A stretch of 64,000 nt of DNA from Monocercomonoides exilis (Eukaryota > Preaxostyla > Oxymonadida > Polymastigidae), in the NCBI GenBank assembly GCA_001643675.2, contig LSRY02000066.1, positions 248,001 through 312,000 on the forward strand, written 5' to 3'. The position numbers and the translations under genes are program-made. Positions 35,200 to 46,404 of the stretch are shown piece by piece. The notes under the pieces are model-generated. The model did not search any database and was not told where the DNA came from. It worked only from the letters and a program-made list of their open reading frames with translations. Position 1 is the stretch's first letter, and every line of letters begins with the position of its first letter.

Positions 35200-35830
35200 T
35201 TTTATTTGAATTCGCAAATGCTTTTTTTTTCCTTTCACTTCATTGTTTTTTCTCTTGCATAAAAAACATTCAATGTTTCTTATTACATACTCCAATAATT
35301 GTCTCAAACAATCTGCCGCTCCAATCAAATTCGTACAATTCAAATATTCACAAGAAAACAATGTCAATCGCCTCGCATTCCAATTCCGAGCAGCACTCCT
35401 CAAATAATGTTTGATCTCTCATCTCCTGCAGCTCCTGCCTGAAGACTCGCGCCTAATCCAAAACTCGTCAGAATCCCGCAATATATTCGCATCTCTCGCT
35501 GCTTCAGGGGCTTTCTCAATGCAACCCATTGCTTCTTCTCAATAGCAGCATCTTCCCCATTTTGAGAGGCATTTCCCCTTCAACAAGAAGGTTTTCGATT
35601 CCGTCACTGAAGTCTATCTTTGCCATAATCGGTCCATCTAACTCAATTGAGGCCAACATACAAGAAGCAACAAAACGAGCTTCATTTTCGTTGAACAGAT
35701 CTATGCTGAACACTCGCCCGATTGCACTCAAAATGAATCGCTTTTCCAACAACAAAGAAGCTCGCCATGACAAAATTGACCTTCCTGCCTGAAACGTTCC
35801 ATCTATCCGCATTCCTTCTCCGATTACCAT
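35200..35830 (-). pseudogene. Decayed protein-coding gene, family unknown
   Basis: Minus-strand segments look coding (G+C clearly above the flanks, mixed amino acids) but no frame stays open. 35830-35516 reads MVIGEGMRIDGTFQ through DLFNENEARFVASCMLASIE to a TGA. The next segments read IEKAPEAARDANILRDSDEF, then RVFRQELQEMRDQTLFEECC, then LNCTNLIGAADCLRQLLEYV, each in a different frame. At least three frame changes occur in about 600 nt, and I found no set of GT-AG introns that repairs all of them. It starts right beside an (AAAT)n microsatellite. Confidence 0.5.
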
Positions 35831-35835
35831 CCAAA

Positions 35836-35837
35836 AA

Positions 35838-35868
<31 letters not shown>

Positions 35869-35870
35869 AT
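35836..35870. repeat. (AAAT)n microsatellite
   Basis: About eight uninterrupted AAAT units next to the start of the decayed gene. Confidence 0.9.
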
Positions 35871-36074
35871 TTAAAAAAAATAAAATTTTAATATTTATTA
35901 TTAAAACAATTGCATTTTTAACCTCTTCGAGTCACACACATAAAAAAACAATATTGAAGCACTATCATTTTCTATCCCCCATTTTTGAATTAATTGATTT
36001 ATTTATTTCTTTAAAACGAATATTTTGAAAAAAATGGACCATAATTAATTTACACTTTTGAATCTTGCTTATTT

Positions 36075-38278
36075 ATGAAAGAAAAGGGTTTGCATGCTCA
36101 TTCGAATGGATGGGCTGCATTTTTTAGCATAAGTGGTGGATTTTCTTTCGGATTTGCAAATGGAATAATATCTGGGATTCTTGGAGGTAATAAAAAATAA
36201 AAAATTTTTATTATTCAAAGTTTTTTTTATTAAAGAAACAAGATGGAAAGACTGTTCCGCAATTGAACTAAGCTTTTTAGCAACTTCTATCGTATACGGG
36301 CTTGCAGTCGGGTCTGCTTTGTTGAAGCAACTTTAGTTTATATTTATTGTTGTAAGCTCATTATTTTGTGGTTATTTTACTGACAAGTTTGGAAGAAAAA
36401 AGATAGCCGCTTTATCTTCATTGCTGTCGTTTGTTTTTGCAGTAGTCATGGCGTTTGTTCCGAATGTTTGGGGAATTACTGCTTTACGAATTGTTCAAGG
36501 CATATTTGTTGGGTGTATCAGCAATGTTGCCCCAATTTGCACGACTGAATTTTCAACAGAAAAGCTTCGTGGACGTTTGGTCTCTCTTTATCAAGTTAGT
36601 GTTGTTATCGGAATCATGATATCGTATGGATTAAACATTCCTTTTGATTTTGTAAACGATGGTTGGAGATATGAATTTGCATTTACTGGAATTGGACCGC
36701 TGATTATGTGCATTGGATCATTTATAGCACCTGAAAGTCCAGTTTGGCTGGAAAAAAATCAACGTTCAGTGATAAGATCACAAAATTCTGAAGATAGAGA
36801 TGCTAATGACTCTGCGAATCGTATTGTAGACACGGGAAGCAAACCATCTGACGCACTAATTGAAGCAAGTGGCCAACATCACTACTCAACCTTTTCACCG
36901 ACTGCCTCACCTGCAATTCCATATTCACCAAATCTTGATAATTCATTTTCGACTTCTCAGCTTCTTGACTCACATCGTACATCAGAATCAGATTCTCCTT
37001 CTGCCGAGTCATCAACGATCTCAAATGAAGCTCCACAATCTTCTTCAACGAACAACTCCTATTCAACATCATTGCATGCTCAAAAAGAAGAAATCGTTGA
37101 ACAGAATGAACTACCAAATGGTGAAAATTCTTCTCCAACTTTTAATAATGAAAACAATAAAATTGAAATAGTTGCTTCTTCTTCTGGTGTCATTATTCAG
37201 GGAAACTCCATTTCATTCAAACCCATTTCAACAGAAACAGCCGAAAATGTTGCTAATAATTCTGATTCAAATAAAAAAAGTGAAGATCCGATGAATAATG
37301 CCCATCTTGCACAAGACAACGTTTATTCTTCAGAAATTTCTGACTCCTCACGAACGTGTTCATTTCTTACCAAACTATTGCGTAATCCACGATCTTTTAT
37401 TGTGGCTGTTGTTTTTTCAATGTGCCTACAGCTGACGGGCGCGAACGTCATCGCTTCATACACACCTCTTATCTTAGCTGCAGCTGGTGTGGAGACAAGA
37501 CTGCAATCACTTCTTTTCACTCTTGCAATCTCCGCTTGGAACTCGCTATCCGTTCTGCTTTCGCTGCTATTTGTGGATTCTGTTGGAAGAAAGCCTCTTT
37601 TAATGATGGGTTCAGGCGCAGCATCTGTTGGTCTTTTGATAATGGTACTAGCGTTTCTGTTGCAAACTTCTTCAACTGCACACATTGTAATGTCGATTGT
37701 TGCAATTGTTATATTTTTGTTGGGTTTCCAAGGAGGGATAGGCCCAACGTATTACGTTGTGGTCAATGAAATATTTCCAGCTTCGATTGCTGGAAAAGCC
37801 GTTTCAATGTCAATGGTGATAAATTGGATCTGCAACATTATAATTGTACAATTATATTTGCCCTTGAGTCAAGCAATTGGTGAAGGTTTGGATTTTATGT
37901 GATTTGATCAGAAATGAGCTATACATTTGTGATTATTGCACACTTTTTAATGATAAATATTTCCATTTTTGTATTATAATTGTCATGTTTATCATTCTTC
38001 ATTCTTATTATTTATTCATTTTTGTTTTCCACTTTAAATGGCCTTCAGGATATGTTTTCTTGATAATTTGCATCATCTGCGTTCTCTTCTTTTTATTCGT
38101 TTTATTTGTTGTTCGGGAGACTAAAGGAAAAGTTCGACCAGTTGATATAGAAACAGAAATGGATGGAAAACATTTAAATGATGAAAGCCGCAAGCTTGAT
38201 GAAGAAAACATTATAAACGAAGAGAAAAAGAATCACTCAGAAAAAATGGTAGCGCAACCAGTTATGAAAAGTTATTAA
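36075..38278 (+). CDS. MFS sugar transporter-like protein, 4 exons
   Basis: Exons 36075-36186, 36236-36320, 36357-37885 and 38049-38278; introns 49, 36 and 163 nt. Product about 651 aa. Sugar-porter landmarks: SFGFANGIISGIL in TM1, SIVYGLAVGSAFSLFCGYFT then DKFGRKK after TM2, LRGRLVSLYQ, PESPVWL after TM6, DSVGRKPLLMMG between TM8 and TM9, GPTYYVVVNEIFP in TM10, and RETKGK after TM12. Between TM6 and TM7 is a Ser/Asn-rich cytosolic loop of about 200 aa, far longer than the roughly 65 aa of typical GLUT proteins. The 36-nt intron contains an in-frame TAG (36334-36336), so it must be removed; its removal aligns the TM2 region with the family. Likely a plasma-membrane facilitator or proton symporter; substrate unknown. 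Confidence 0.9.
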
Positions 38279-39135
38279 ATTTTTAGTTGTTGGAGTGTTT
38301 TTTGAAAAGAAATTTTAATGAAAAGAGCAACAGATTTTTTTTATTTAAATGTGGAAAATAGATATTCAAATTTTTTTTCTTCTGTTTTTAAATGGATATC
38401 TTTATTTTATATGTAATTTAATTTTCATTAACATTTTTCCATATTTCTAATTGATATATTTGAAAAGAATCCTCTCATAAATTATAGAGTCGCAAATTCA
38501 AAGTTTTTCTTTCAAACAATCAATCCACAATACACTTCATTTTTTCTTTTTATTTTTTGTTTGAAAAAAAGAAAAGAAAAGAAAATTCAGATTAAAAGTT
38601 GGAATTTATAACTTTGAAAATATCCACTTTTATAACCTCAACAGTAAAGAGAACATTTTTAAAGGCAAAACAAAGAAAAGAATCAAATATTATGAATTCC
38701 AATCTGTAAGCACAAAAATGCTGAAATCAACTTCAAACGCCATCCAAAACGAATTCACTTTAAGATTACATGCAAAGAATGTCCAATTATTATTCCACTC
38801 ATTAATTACAAAATTCATATGCGAAAAGTGCATTTTGGCAAAATGGCATTGTTATTATTTCTAAAATGTTCTTGTAATCAGTTAATGAAAAAAAACCCAA
38901 AAAAATTTCGGAATGAAGCATACAAAATCCAAAATCTACAAAAAATGAAAAAACATATTGTTTCAATTTGAATGTAGAGAAACTTATGTATTTCAATTTT
39001 GAATACATAATATTGATAAATTAAAATTACGATTTAATCTTCCAGAAAAAATAATTTTGAAAAAACAATATAGTATCAAAAGATCAAACAAATTTGAGTT
39101 AAACAACAACCGTATTTGATTTTTGTGTGTATTCT
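38279..39135. other. AT-rich spacer between convergent genes
   Basis: No gene or repeat seen. Confidence 0.6.
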
Positions 39136-40222
39136 TTAATCCTTCTTTTCATTGATACAAAGACAAGGTTCTTTAGTCATTTGTAACAAAACACGGGAAG
39201 CAACAAATCCCTCGATGAATGTTCCAACTCTTGATTCAACAACAGTATGCTCTTCATCCGAAAGGCGATTCAAACGCTCCGTGACTTGATCGTCCAATGT
39301 CAGAAGGATTGTGTGTGTTTCTTCTCCTTCTTCAATTTGGCAATGCGTTTTTGGATTATCGTTTTCGGGAAGGTCGCCTGAATAAATATCAAACATGAAA
39401 GATTTTTAAATAGAATGTTAAAGTTAATTTTCAATTCCAAATGAGTTGTTGAGGAACTAAAATCCTTTTCATATAATACTAATAGAACGAATAAGCGTAC
39501 AATAAAAGAGTTGAAAGCACGAAAAAACAGATATTTCATCACCTTTTTCATTCAAATTCCAAAAAAAAATCATATATCCATTTCCTAATGACAAATATAC
39601 CATCAATGTATAATGTTACCATCAACATTCGTGTTGGAGATGTTGCTGGATTTGGTACTCGTAACTTTGAAATTCTCCCCATCGACTGAAGATCTTTTGC
39701 ACTGGTATCTTCAGCAACAAAAGGAACAGAGGAGGATGAAGTTGACGACGATGATTCGTCATGAAATTTACTTTCCTCTTTCACACTAATTGCTGGAAGC
39801 TTTGCAGTGTAACCTGTTTCTTCCTGAAAATAAAATTATTAGTAATATAAATCTATATTTTGTCTCAAACCCACAATTCTCTTATCGCAGATGACTCCGG
39901 AGTTTCATCGGATCCTACAAGCCCAGAAGGGAATTCAATAGTATTAGAATTACCTTTAAAGAAAATTGTTAAAAAATAAGCTTTAAAACAAATTTGAATA
40001 TTGCATGCAAGGTGCTCTATATTGCTTGACAAGAATTAACTGAGGATCTTTATCTTTTTTAATAAGAAGAGGAATAATTTCAACTGCTTGGACTTTATCA
40101 TTACATCCAATTCGACGAATCATTTCCCATGTCATTTTCTTTCCCGATTTATCCTCAAAATGTGTCTGGCCAAATTCAATCCATTTTCCAGTTCCAATTG
40201 GTTCAAATGTTTGCTTATACAT
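39136..40222 (-). CDS. ADP-sugar pyrophosphatase-like Nudix hydrolase, 4 exons
   Basis: Exons 40222-40009, 39953-39871, 39823-39601 and 39377-39136; introns 55, 47 and 223 nt. Product about 253 aa. It follows the NUDT5 layout: GKWIEFGQTHFEDKSGKKMT, VEIIPLLIKKD, LILVKQYRAPC, then EFPSGLV and a perfect Nudix box GLVGSDETPESSAIRELW joined to EETGY (GX5EX7REUXEEXGU). The box is split by the 47-nt intron. Its Glu residues bind Mg2+ for hydrolysis of a nucleoside diphosphate sugar to a sugar phosphate and AMP. Intron 1 appears to be GC-AG (donor GCATGC at 40008-40003): no GT in the right phase exists, and this join gives RAPCNSNTIEFPSG with the same spacing as NUDT5. A Ser-rich loop of about 20 aa follows the box. 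Confidence 0.9.
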
Positions 40223-40391
40223 CCTTATAAGATAACAGCATTTTTTATTAGAAGTATCTCAATTTGTAACAAATAAAAGATTTCAATGAATCAAATACCT
40301 TGAAAAAAAGTTCACACAAAAAGTCAAAGAAAATGTTATGGGTTATAAATTAAAAAATTGTAACTTATTTAAAGACAAATTCTAACTTAAA

Positions 40392-41465
40392 TTAAAATGC
40401 GTCTTCTCGAACTTTATCAAAAATTGAAGAGCGCTGTGATGAAAAGGCATCTGGAGAAGCTTTTACTCTTGTTGAATGACGAGCAGACTTCAACAAAGGA
40501 GAAGGAGCAGGTGAAGAAATAACTGGAAGCGGAGATGAAGGGGATGCAAAAGGTACATTGAACACAGTTGATGAAAACGATGATTGAAAAGGCAAGGAAT
40601 TCGCAGACGAAGAAAGAAGGGGTGACGTATGAATTTGGTTAGATTTTGGAATTGAAGCATGTGGAGGAGATGAATGATGAGTGGAGAATGTGACAGAGTA
40701 TTGTGGGTGTGTCTGTGAGGCAGAGGGAGTGGCACTTGAAAGAGAAGCATGTTTCGAATGAGAACGCCCAGCGATTGCAGATAATGAACGCATAAAGTCC
40801 TGAGAGGGAGAAGATGTTGCTGAAGATGATGTGAAAAAAAAAGCACAAAAAATTGAAAAGTGAACAATTTGAAATAAGAATATAAATCGAATAAATTTAT
40901 TAAGATTTGCAAAAAGGAATAAAATTAAATAGAAAATGTTATGCAACAAATAAAATTTCAGTTTAAAAAACAAGCAAGAAAATGATGATTTTATTGGTAT
41001 AATAAACATAAAATGAAAATAAGCATACATTCAACATTCTGTCTAAAATATGAAGAAGATTGTCTATTTGGTGTATTGATTGTTTGGGAAGAGCTGTGTG
41101 AAGAAGGGCGGTGCGGTGGGATGTGTGCAGCGCGAGGAGGAGAATGAAGACGAGGGGAAAGAGGTGGCTTAAGCGGTGATGTTGGGACAATAAACGAGGA
41201 AGAAGAAGATGATGATGATGAGTGAGACTGTGTTGAAGGAAATACTTTGATGATTGGGGGCGAATGAGGAGGCGAATTGATGGTGATTGAGAAAGAAGGC
41301 TGTGGAAGACGTGCTGTTTGTGAAGAAGATGATGTTGAGGGACGCAGTGGCGAATGGGCTGAATGAGAGTTTTTGGGTGTTATTGGCTTTTTTGTTGTTT
41401 GAGATAAATGCTTATGATGATGCCTATGTGAATGATGCTTTGAAGATGAAGAAAAAGAAGAAGAA

Positions 41466-41496
<31 letters not shown>

Positions 41497-43042
41497 TTGA
41501 TAAAGAAATGGATGATGATAAAGAAGAGATAGAATAACTGGAATCTTCCTTATATTCATCATCCTTTCTATTCTTCTTTTTCCCATGGGAACTTCTTTTT
41601 CCTAATTTTGAATGTTTTGAGTGTTTTGAATGAGCAGAACGTGACTCTTTCTCATTTTGAGATGGATGGCCCTTTTTTTCTTTATGTCCTGTTTTTCTTC
41701 TCCTCCTTTCTTCTCCTTTTAATTCTCTTGTTTTTGATCTTCTTTTATGCGAAGAAGAAGCTTTGAAAGGTGTAAAATTTGAGTCTGTTGAATCTGTTGA
41801 AGATGTTGAAGATGTTGATTCATCAATTGAAATGCTTTCTGTCAGTTCATTTAAATATTTTTCGTCTTTTTCTGTTTTTGATTGTGGAAGGTGGTGATGA
41901 ACTCTGCGGCGAATGCTCCGAATTGATAAAGGTGTTCTCTGCATCAATTCTGAAAGCAGAGTTGCAGTCAAAGATGTGTTGGAAGAAGAAGAAGAAGCTG
42001 AAGAAGATGATGAAGATGAACAAGATGAAGATGATGACTGTTGAATTTGACTAGGAACATAATGAGTTGGAGTTGACACGCAACGAGCTGACATTTCTAA
42101 AGGTGTTGTTGAAATTGACGAAGTTGCGTAGTTCTGAAGAGTTCTTCCGTATGTGCGATTACTCGAAAGAGTTTGAAGATTTGTTGATGGAACAGTTGAT
42201 GACAAAATTCGTGAAGGTGTTGAAAGCACCCCACGAGGCGGTAGAGGCGTCGAAAGAGAAGATTGATTGCGAACAAGCACTGGCTGCGGTGTGATATGTG
42301 CGCGAGTAACAGAAGAAGAGCCAAAATCAAACATTCGAAAAAGTGGCAGTTCGAGACATTGGCGTGCATCAATTCTCTGATCAGGATTGTAAACTATTGT
42401 CGAGCGAAGTACCTCACAGAATGGCTCTATGTATTGCATTGGAATCATAGATATTAGTGATCGTGTTTCTGAAGGAAAAAGAGAAGGTTTTGTGCACAAA
42501 AGATGTTGAGTCGGTGTTGCAGTTTCACCTCTATAAAACGGAAGCGAATGAAATAGTTCATCAGAAACATAACGAAAATCAGAGCGTATAGGATTTCCAA
42601 ATCGTGAGAAAATTGCTTGTAGAAGTTCGCTGGTTGAACCGCCACTTATGGAGTCGTATCCAAGTGCAAATTCAAACAAAATTATTCCAAAAGCCCACAT
42701 ATCGTTTTGCTTTGTCAAAATAGGAGCAGAACGTTCCAATTCCAATTGAAGCAAAAGTTCAGGAGCATAATATTGTGAAGAAAGACATCCATCTGATGAT
42801 AAATGTATTAGTCCTGAAAGTGAAACCAAAATCGTTTTTGGATGCAAATTCATTTGAACTTGCCCTTGTTGATGCTTTGAATTCAATATTTGAAGGACAA
42901 ATCTCATCCATTTAACTAAATCTTCGAATACAATATAATTAGCTTGTTAAATAATAATAATTAATAAAAACAAAAATAACGCAGTAAAGTCCGTTATACT
43001 TTTTGTTGAAGCACGCAGTGCTTCCAGAGACACAAAGTCCAT
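40392..43042 (-). CDS. CMGC-like pseudokinase lacking the N-lobe, long Ser-rich tail, 3 exons
   Basis: Exons 43042-43000, 42942-41029 and 40819-40392; introns 57 nt (GTATAA donor) and 209 nt (GTATGC donor). Product about 794 aa. Residues 15-200 match only the kinase hinge and C-lobe: NYIVFEDL (hinge), QMNLHPKTILV (catalytic loop), HLSSDG (where DFG should be), YYAPELLL (APE intact), DMWAFGIILFE, and PDQRIDARQCLELPLF (subdomain XI). The catalytic Asp is Asn46, the loop Lys is His48, the loop Asn is Thr51, and DFG reads S-D-G (64-66). The Gly loop, VAIK Lys and helix-C Glu are absent; only 86 nt separate the start from the next gene's end. The rest is disordered Ser/His/Lys-rich sequence. It should be catalytically dead, perhaps a scaffold. 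Confidence 0.8.
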
Positions 43043-43128
43043 TTATTATAAATTTACAGAAGAAAATTAATCAAAAATAAATCAAAAAATATAAATAATT
43101 ATTCTTAAATGTTTGAAAAAATAATATT

Positions 43129-45270
43129 TTAATGGTAACTGTGATCATCTTTTTTAACTCTTTTCGCTGCTTTTCCTTCAAGTGTTTGTTCTTTCTTTTC
43201 AGCAAAAACAATTTTATCCCAATCTGGATCTGCTCCTCTTTCCAATCCTTTTTGAGAATCGTACAATAAAAATGCTTCAAGTTTTCTTTTCTTTTTTTCT
43301 TTTTCTTTTTCCTCTTTCGCAAGAGCACGAACGCTGCTTCTCAGCAATCTTGACGTTGTCATCCCATTACTAATTGAAAATGGAAATTCGTCTTTTCCGT
43401 ACGTACATGATACACGAGAATTTCTAGTTGTTGAACAATTGAGCGGTCTATTATCCAATGAAGAAGAATGAGGGCTATATCCTTCAACAGTATCACTTTT
43501 CTCATCTCTGGAGAAACTGTCAAGTTCATTTTCCTCGTAGAGTTCATCAAATTCCTCTTCATCTTCTCCCCAAACTTTTTTCTCAACTTCTTCTTCATCA
43601 ACATATATCTTGTCATTTGCAAGCTGTCTCCATCGCTGGTTGTGCTTCGACGTCTCCTTTGGAGCAAGGCGATTGACAACTTCCTGATCTTTGTGCGACA
43701 TCAAAAGACTGCGACGTGTAGGCGACATTTGCGACATTCTCATTCTGGATGAACCTAACCCACGAGATGAACGAGGCGTAGAATAAGTCGATGAAGATGA
43801 GATTAAAGGACGAAATGTTGAAGGAGATTGAAATTTCGTTGATGACCTCGATGGAGAATGAGGAGTCGACGATAAGAAGGAAGCAGGAGAAGGAGTGGGA
43901 TGAGATGAGGTTGGTCTAAAAGGGGGGATGGACTTCTTAGGCAAAAGAGTCATTGAAGGTTCAGAAAGACGATTTCTATTATATCCTCTGTTATGACTAT
44001 TGCTCCGACAAGAAGTCGGTACAACTGATGAATGACTCGCTAATTTAGATGCTCTATCTGTGTCGTATCCGCTTTCCGTTGTGTTGCTTAAGTCAAACAG
44101 TTCTGAATCATCTTCTTTTTCTTTGCCTCGAATTTTGTTATAAATATCTTGTGAATCTACTCGATTTAAATGAATGTCATCTCTTTTTGAGGGCATTTCT
44201 TGAACAGACTTAAGTTGAGTTCTTGTTTCGTGGATCTTCCCTTTTGAGGATGGAGCCTGAGAATTATCTTGTTGAGTATTTTGAAGTGGCTTGTTCAGAT
44301 GAGAGGTGACGATTGAAGCTCGCTTCTGAATGTAATTGCGATGAAGTGTTGGTGAAAAACCTGAGTGAGGAAGAGAAGGGGAATTAGAATAAGATGTTGT
44401 TTGTCTGCCTACGTTAGAAGTGGAAAGGGGTTCTGAATCGAGGTAATTTGACTGAGGGCTAGCCATCATCTTTCGAGCGCTGGTTGATGGAGATGAAGAA
44501 GGAGATGAAGAAGGAGAAGACGAAGCTTTTGCTTGTAATGGATCGTGTGATTTCAACAATTTTGGAGAAGAGAAACTAAAAGAAATCTGAACCTCTTCTT
44601 TTGGAGTTTCCAAAGGGCTTTGGAATTCCATGGAGTTTTGACTGCTCCACCTCCCAAAAGTATTTTCATCTTGATCATTATCTTCGAAAAATTCAAGTTC
44701 ATCTTCTGCTAATTTTTCGTTACTCTCTTTCATTGCAATTTGAGGTGTAGTATCTATGATTCTCTCTACACGCTTTGGATGTAATCGCTTCAATCCTGTA
44801 ATTACAGGCAAAACATCATCTGAATCAGTTTGATATCCCCCAGAGTTTTTCTCAATAGACGCAATAGATGATTTTTCATCATCTTGCATTTCATTTTCCT
44901 GAATATCGTCTTTGTTACGAGATTGTTTCTTTGTGTGATTTATTATTAAATCAAGTTCAGACATTTGTTTTCTTAATTCCTTTATCATTTGGTCTTGCTT
45001 TGATAATACCGATTTTATATCGTTAGCACTTGTTTCTTTTGTATAAGTTTTCTGATTAATAATTTGCTTCGTTTGATATTTCTTTGAAGATTCATCAATG
45101 ATTGAAGCAGGAATATAATAAGGAAATGGTCCTGAAGGAAGAGAAATTTCTGAACCAAAATTTTTGGATATATTATCATATTTAACTTTTCGATTACTAT
45201 CAGATTTTCTTAATTGTTTTTCCAAGGGTGTCGTTGAAAAAGAGAAAAAAACTGTTTGACTATCTGTCAT
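43129..45270 (-). CDS. Large Ser-rich protein of unknown function
   Basis: Single exon, about 713 aa from ATG at 45270 (MTDSQTVFF). A short predicted coiled coil lies near residues 85-115 (SVLSKQDQMIKELRKQMSEL). Then come alternating acidic and Ser/Pro-rich stretches, an Arg/Ser-rich segment near 500-560 (SSRGLGSSRMRMSQMSPTRR), and a conserved-looking C-terminus, ALAKEEKEKEKKKRKLEAFL then RGADPDWDKIVFAEKKEQ. I do not recognise a family. It lies 86 nt upstream of the pseudokinase start on the same strand. No membrane segment or signal peptide is evident. Confidence 0.8.
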   Translation of the reverse strand: MTDSQTVFFSFSTTPLEKQLRKSDSNRKVKYDNISKNFGSEISLPSGPFPYYIPASIIDESSKKYQTKQIINQKTYTKETSANDIKSVLSKQDQMIKELRKQMSELDLIINHTKKQSRNKDDIQENEMQDDEKSSIASIEKNSGGYQTDSDDVLPVITGLKRLHPKRVERIIDTTPQIAMKESNEKLAEDELEFFEDNDQDENTFGRWSSQNSMEFQSPLETPKEEVQISFSFSSPKLLKSHDPLQAKASSSPSSSPSSSPSTSARKMMASPQSNYLDSEPLSTSNVGRQTTSYSNSPSLPHSGFSPTLHRNYIQKRASIVTSHLNKPLQNTQQDNSQAPSSKGKIHETRTQLKSVQEMPSKRDDIHLNRVDSQDIYNKIRGKEKEDDSELFDLSNTTESGYDTDRASKLASHSSVVPTSCRSNSHNRGYNRNRLSEPSMTLLPKKSIPPFRPTSSHPTPSPASFLSSTPHSPSRSSTKFQSPSTFRPLISSSSTYSTPRSSRGLGSSRMRMSQMSPTRRSLLMSHKDQEVVNRLAPKETSKHNQRWRQLANDKIYVDEEEVEKKVWGEDEEEFDELYEENELDSFSRDEKSDTVEGYSPHSSSLDNRPLNCSTTRNSRVSCTYGKDEFPFSISNGMTTSRLLRSSVRALAKEEKEKEKKKRKLEAFLLYDSQKGLERGADPDWDKIVFAEKKEQTLEGKAAKRVKKDDHSYH

Positions 45271-45525
45271 AATTCTTTCAAAATTCAATACAAATTATCA
45301 ATATTAATATCTTAACAATTTTTTAAAAAATCACACACTATAATAATATATCTCAAATTTTTGCAATGTTATTCAGTAAATCTTCCTTTAAATAATTTTG
45401 TCAATAAAAGTGTGGAAAGATCAAATTTCTTAAAAATATCATGTTGAAATTTTTCTTTTTGTATAGAAAATAAATAAAGAGAAACTCATTCTGTAGGTCT
45501 TTCTTTGTTTTATTGTTTGATGAAT

Positions 45526-45558
<33 letters not shown>

Positions 45559-46140
45559 CCCATTTTATCAAAGAAATACAAAATCCGTTCAAATCATAAA
45601 CACTTATTTAAGTTGTCTTATTTTTTCATCTTCAACAGTTTGAAAAACTGACCGTCTCTTTAGTCAGTGATAAAAAACATCAATGACATTAAATTTTTCT
45701 CACAAAAAATATAATAATGAATGCTTTTTAAATAAAAATTGGTTTTATCATTGGATTTATTTGAAATAAAATGTTTTTTTTGTCATTATGACATCGCATT
45801 TTGAGCAAAAAAATTATTGAATTTGTGTTTCGAAAAAATATTTTGTTTAAAGCTCAGGAAAAATAATGATAAGTGATAATCACAATGCATCTTTTTTCAA
45901 AAATAAATATCATCTTTGATTTGTCTCAGATGTTAAGTTTCATTATCCGAAATATAATATGTTACTTTTTTGAAAAGCAAATTAACGAATTGTTATCACT
46001 TGTTTTATTTGCAAACAGTTTTTGTTTTGTGTTTAATGATTTCAAAAAAATATTATTTCATCATTTCTGTGGAATGATCTTTTCCCAGTGAGAAATTATT
46101 TTGAAATAGATAGAAGCATTAAAATTTTCTAAGCAACACT
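45271..46140. other. AT-rich spacer with long poly-T tract
   Basis: A 32-nt T run spans about 45527-45558. Nothing coding seen. Confidence 0.6.
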
Positions 46141-46147
46141 TTCCTTA

Positions 46148-46193
46148 TGGGGAAAAGTGATTATTTTTGAAATCTGTATGATTATTTTTCTAA
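46148..46193 (+). repeat. Dispersed repeat motif, degenerate doublet (copy 4)
   Basis: GTGATTATTTTTGAAATC at 46157, followed after 3 nt by TGATTATTTTT. This is the same doublet arrangement as at 3855-3900, with more substitutions. Confidence 0.6.
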
Positions 46194-46382
46194 GAATATT
46201 TTTTTTCATTCATTCTTTTCGATTGGAAATTTTTCTCTGAATGTTTGGAAATGAACAGTGAAAGTTGAACAGGCATAATTAACATATCATCGTCTTTATT
46301 TCAGTTCTTTCGTTCGTTTTTTAAACAGTCGTGATGAATTCAGCAATAAAATTCAAAATCTCTTCCCAATTGTCAATAACCT

Positions 46383-46404
46383 GGGTGATTTTTTTTGATA
46401 CCAT
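46383..46404 (+). repeat. Dispersed repeat motif (copy 5)
   Basis: GGGTGATTTTTTTTGATACC, a diverged copy of the motif at 3879 in the same orientation, about 225 nt from copy 4. Confidence 0.5.

Noticed and set aside
36334-36336. In-frame TAG in the transporter (and TAA at 3576 in the transposase) as a sign of a changed genetic code, as reported for Streblomastix
   Set aside because: TAA and TAG end many genes here at the expected place (PFO, RPS16, SR protein), and the transporter TAG lies inside a well-supported short intron.
41287-41532. Possible microsatellite-driven gene on the plus strand with a Met run
   Set aside because: It is the antisense of the pseudokinase Ser/His tail (ATG repeats opposite CAT/TCA repeats).
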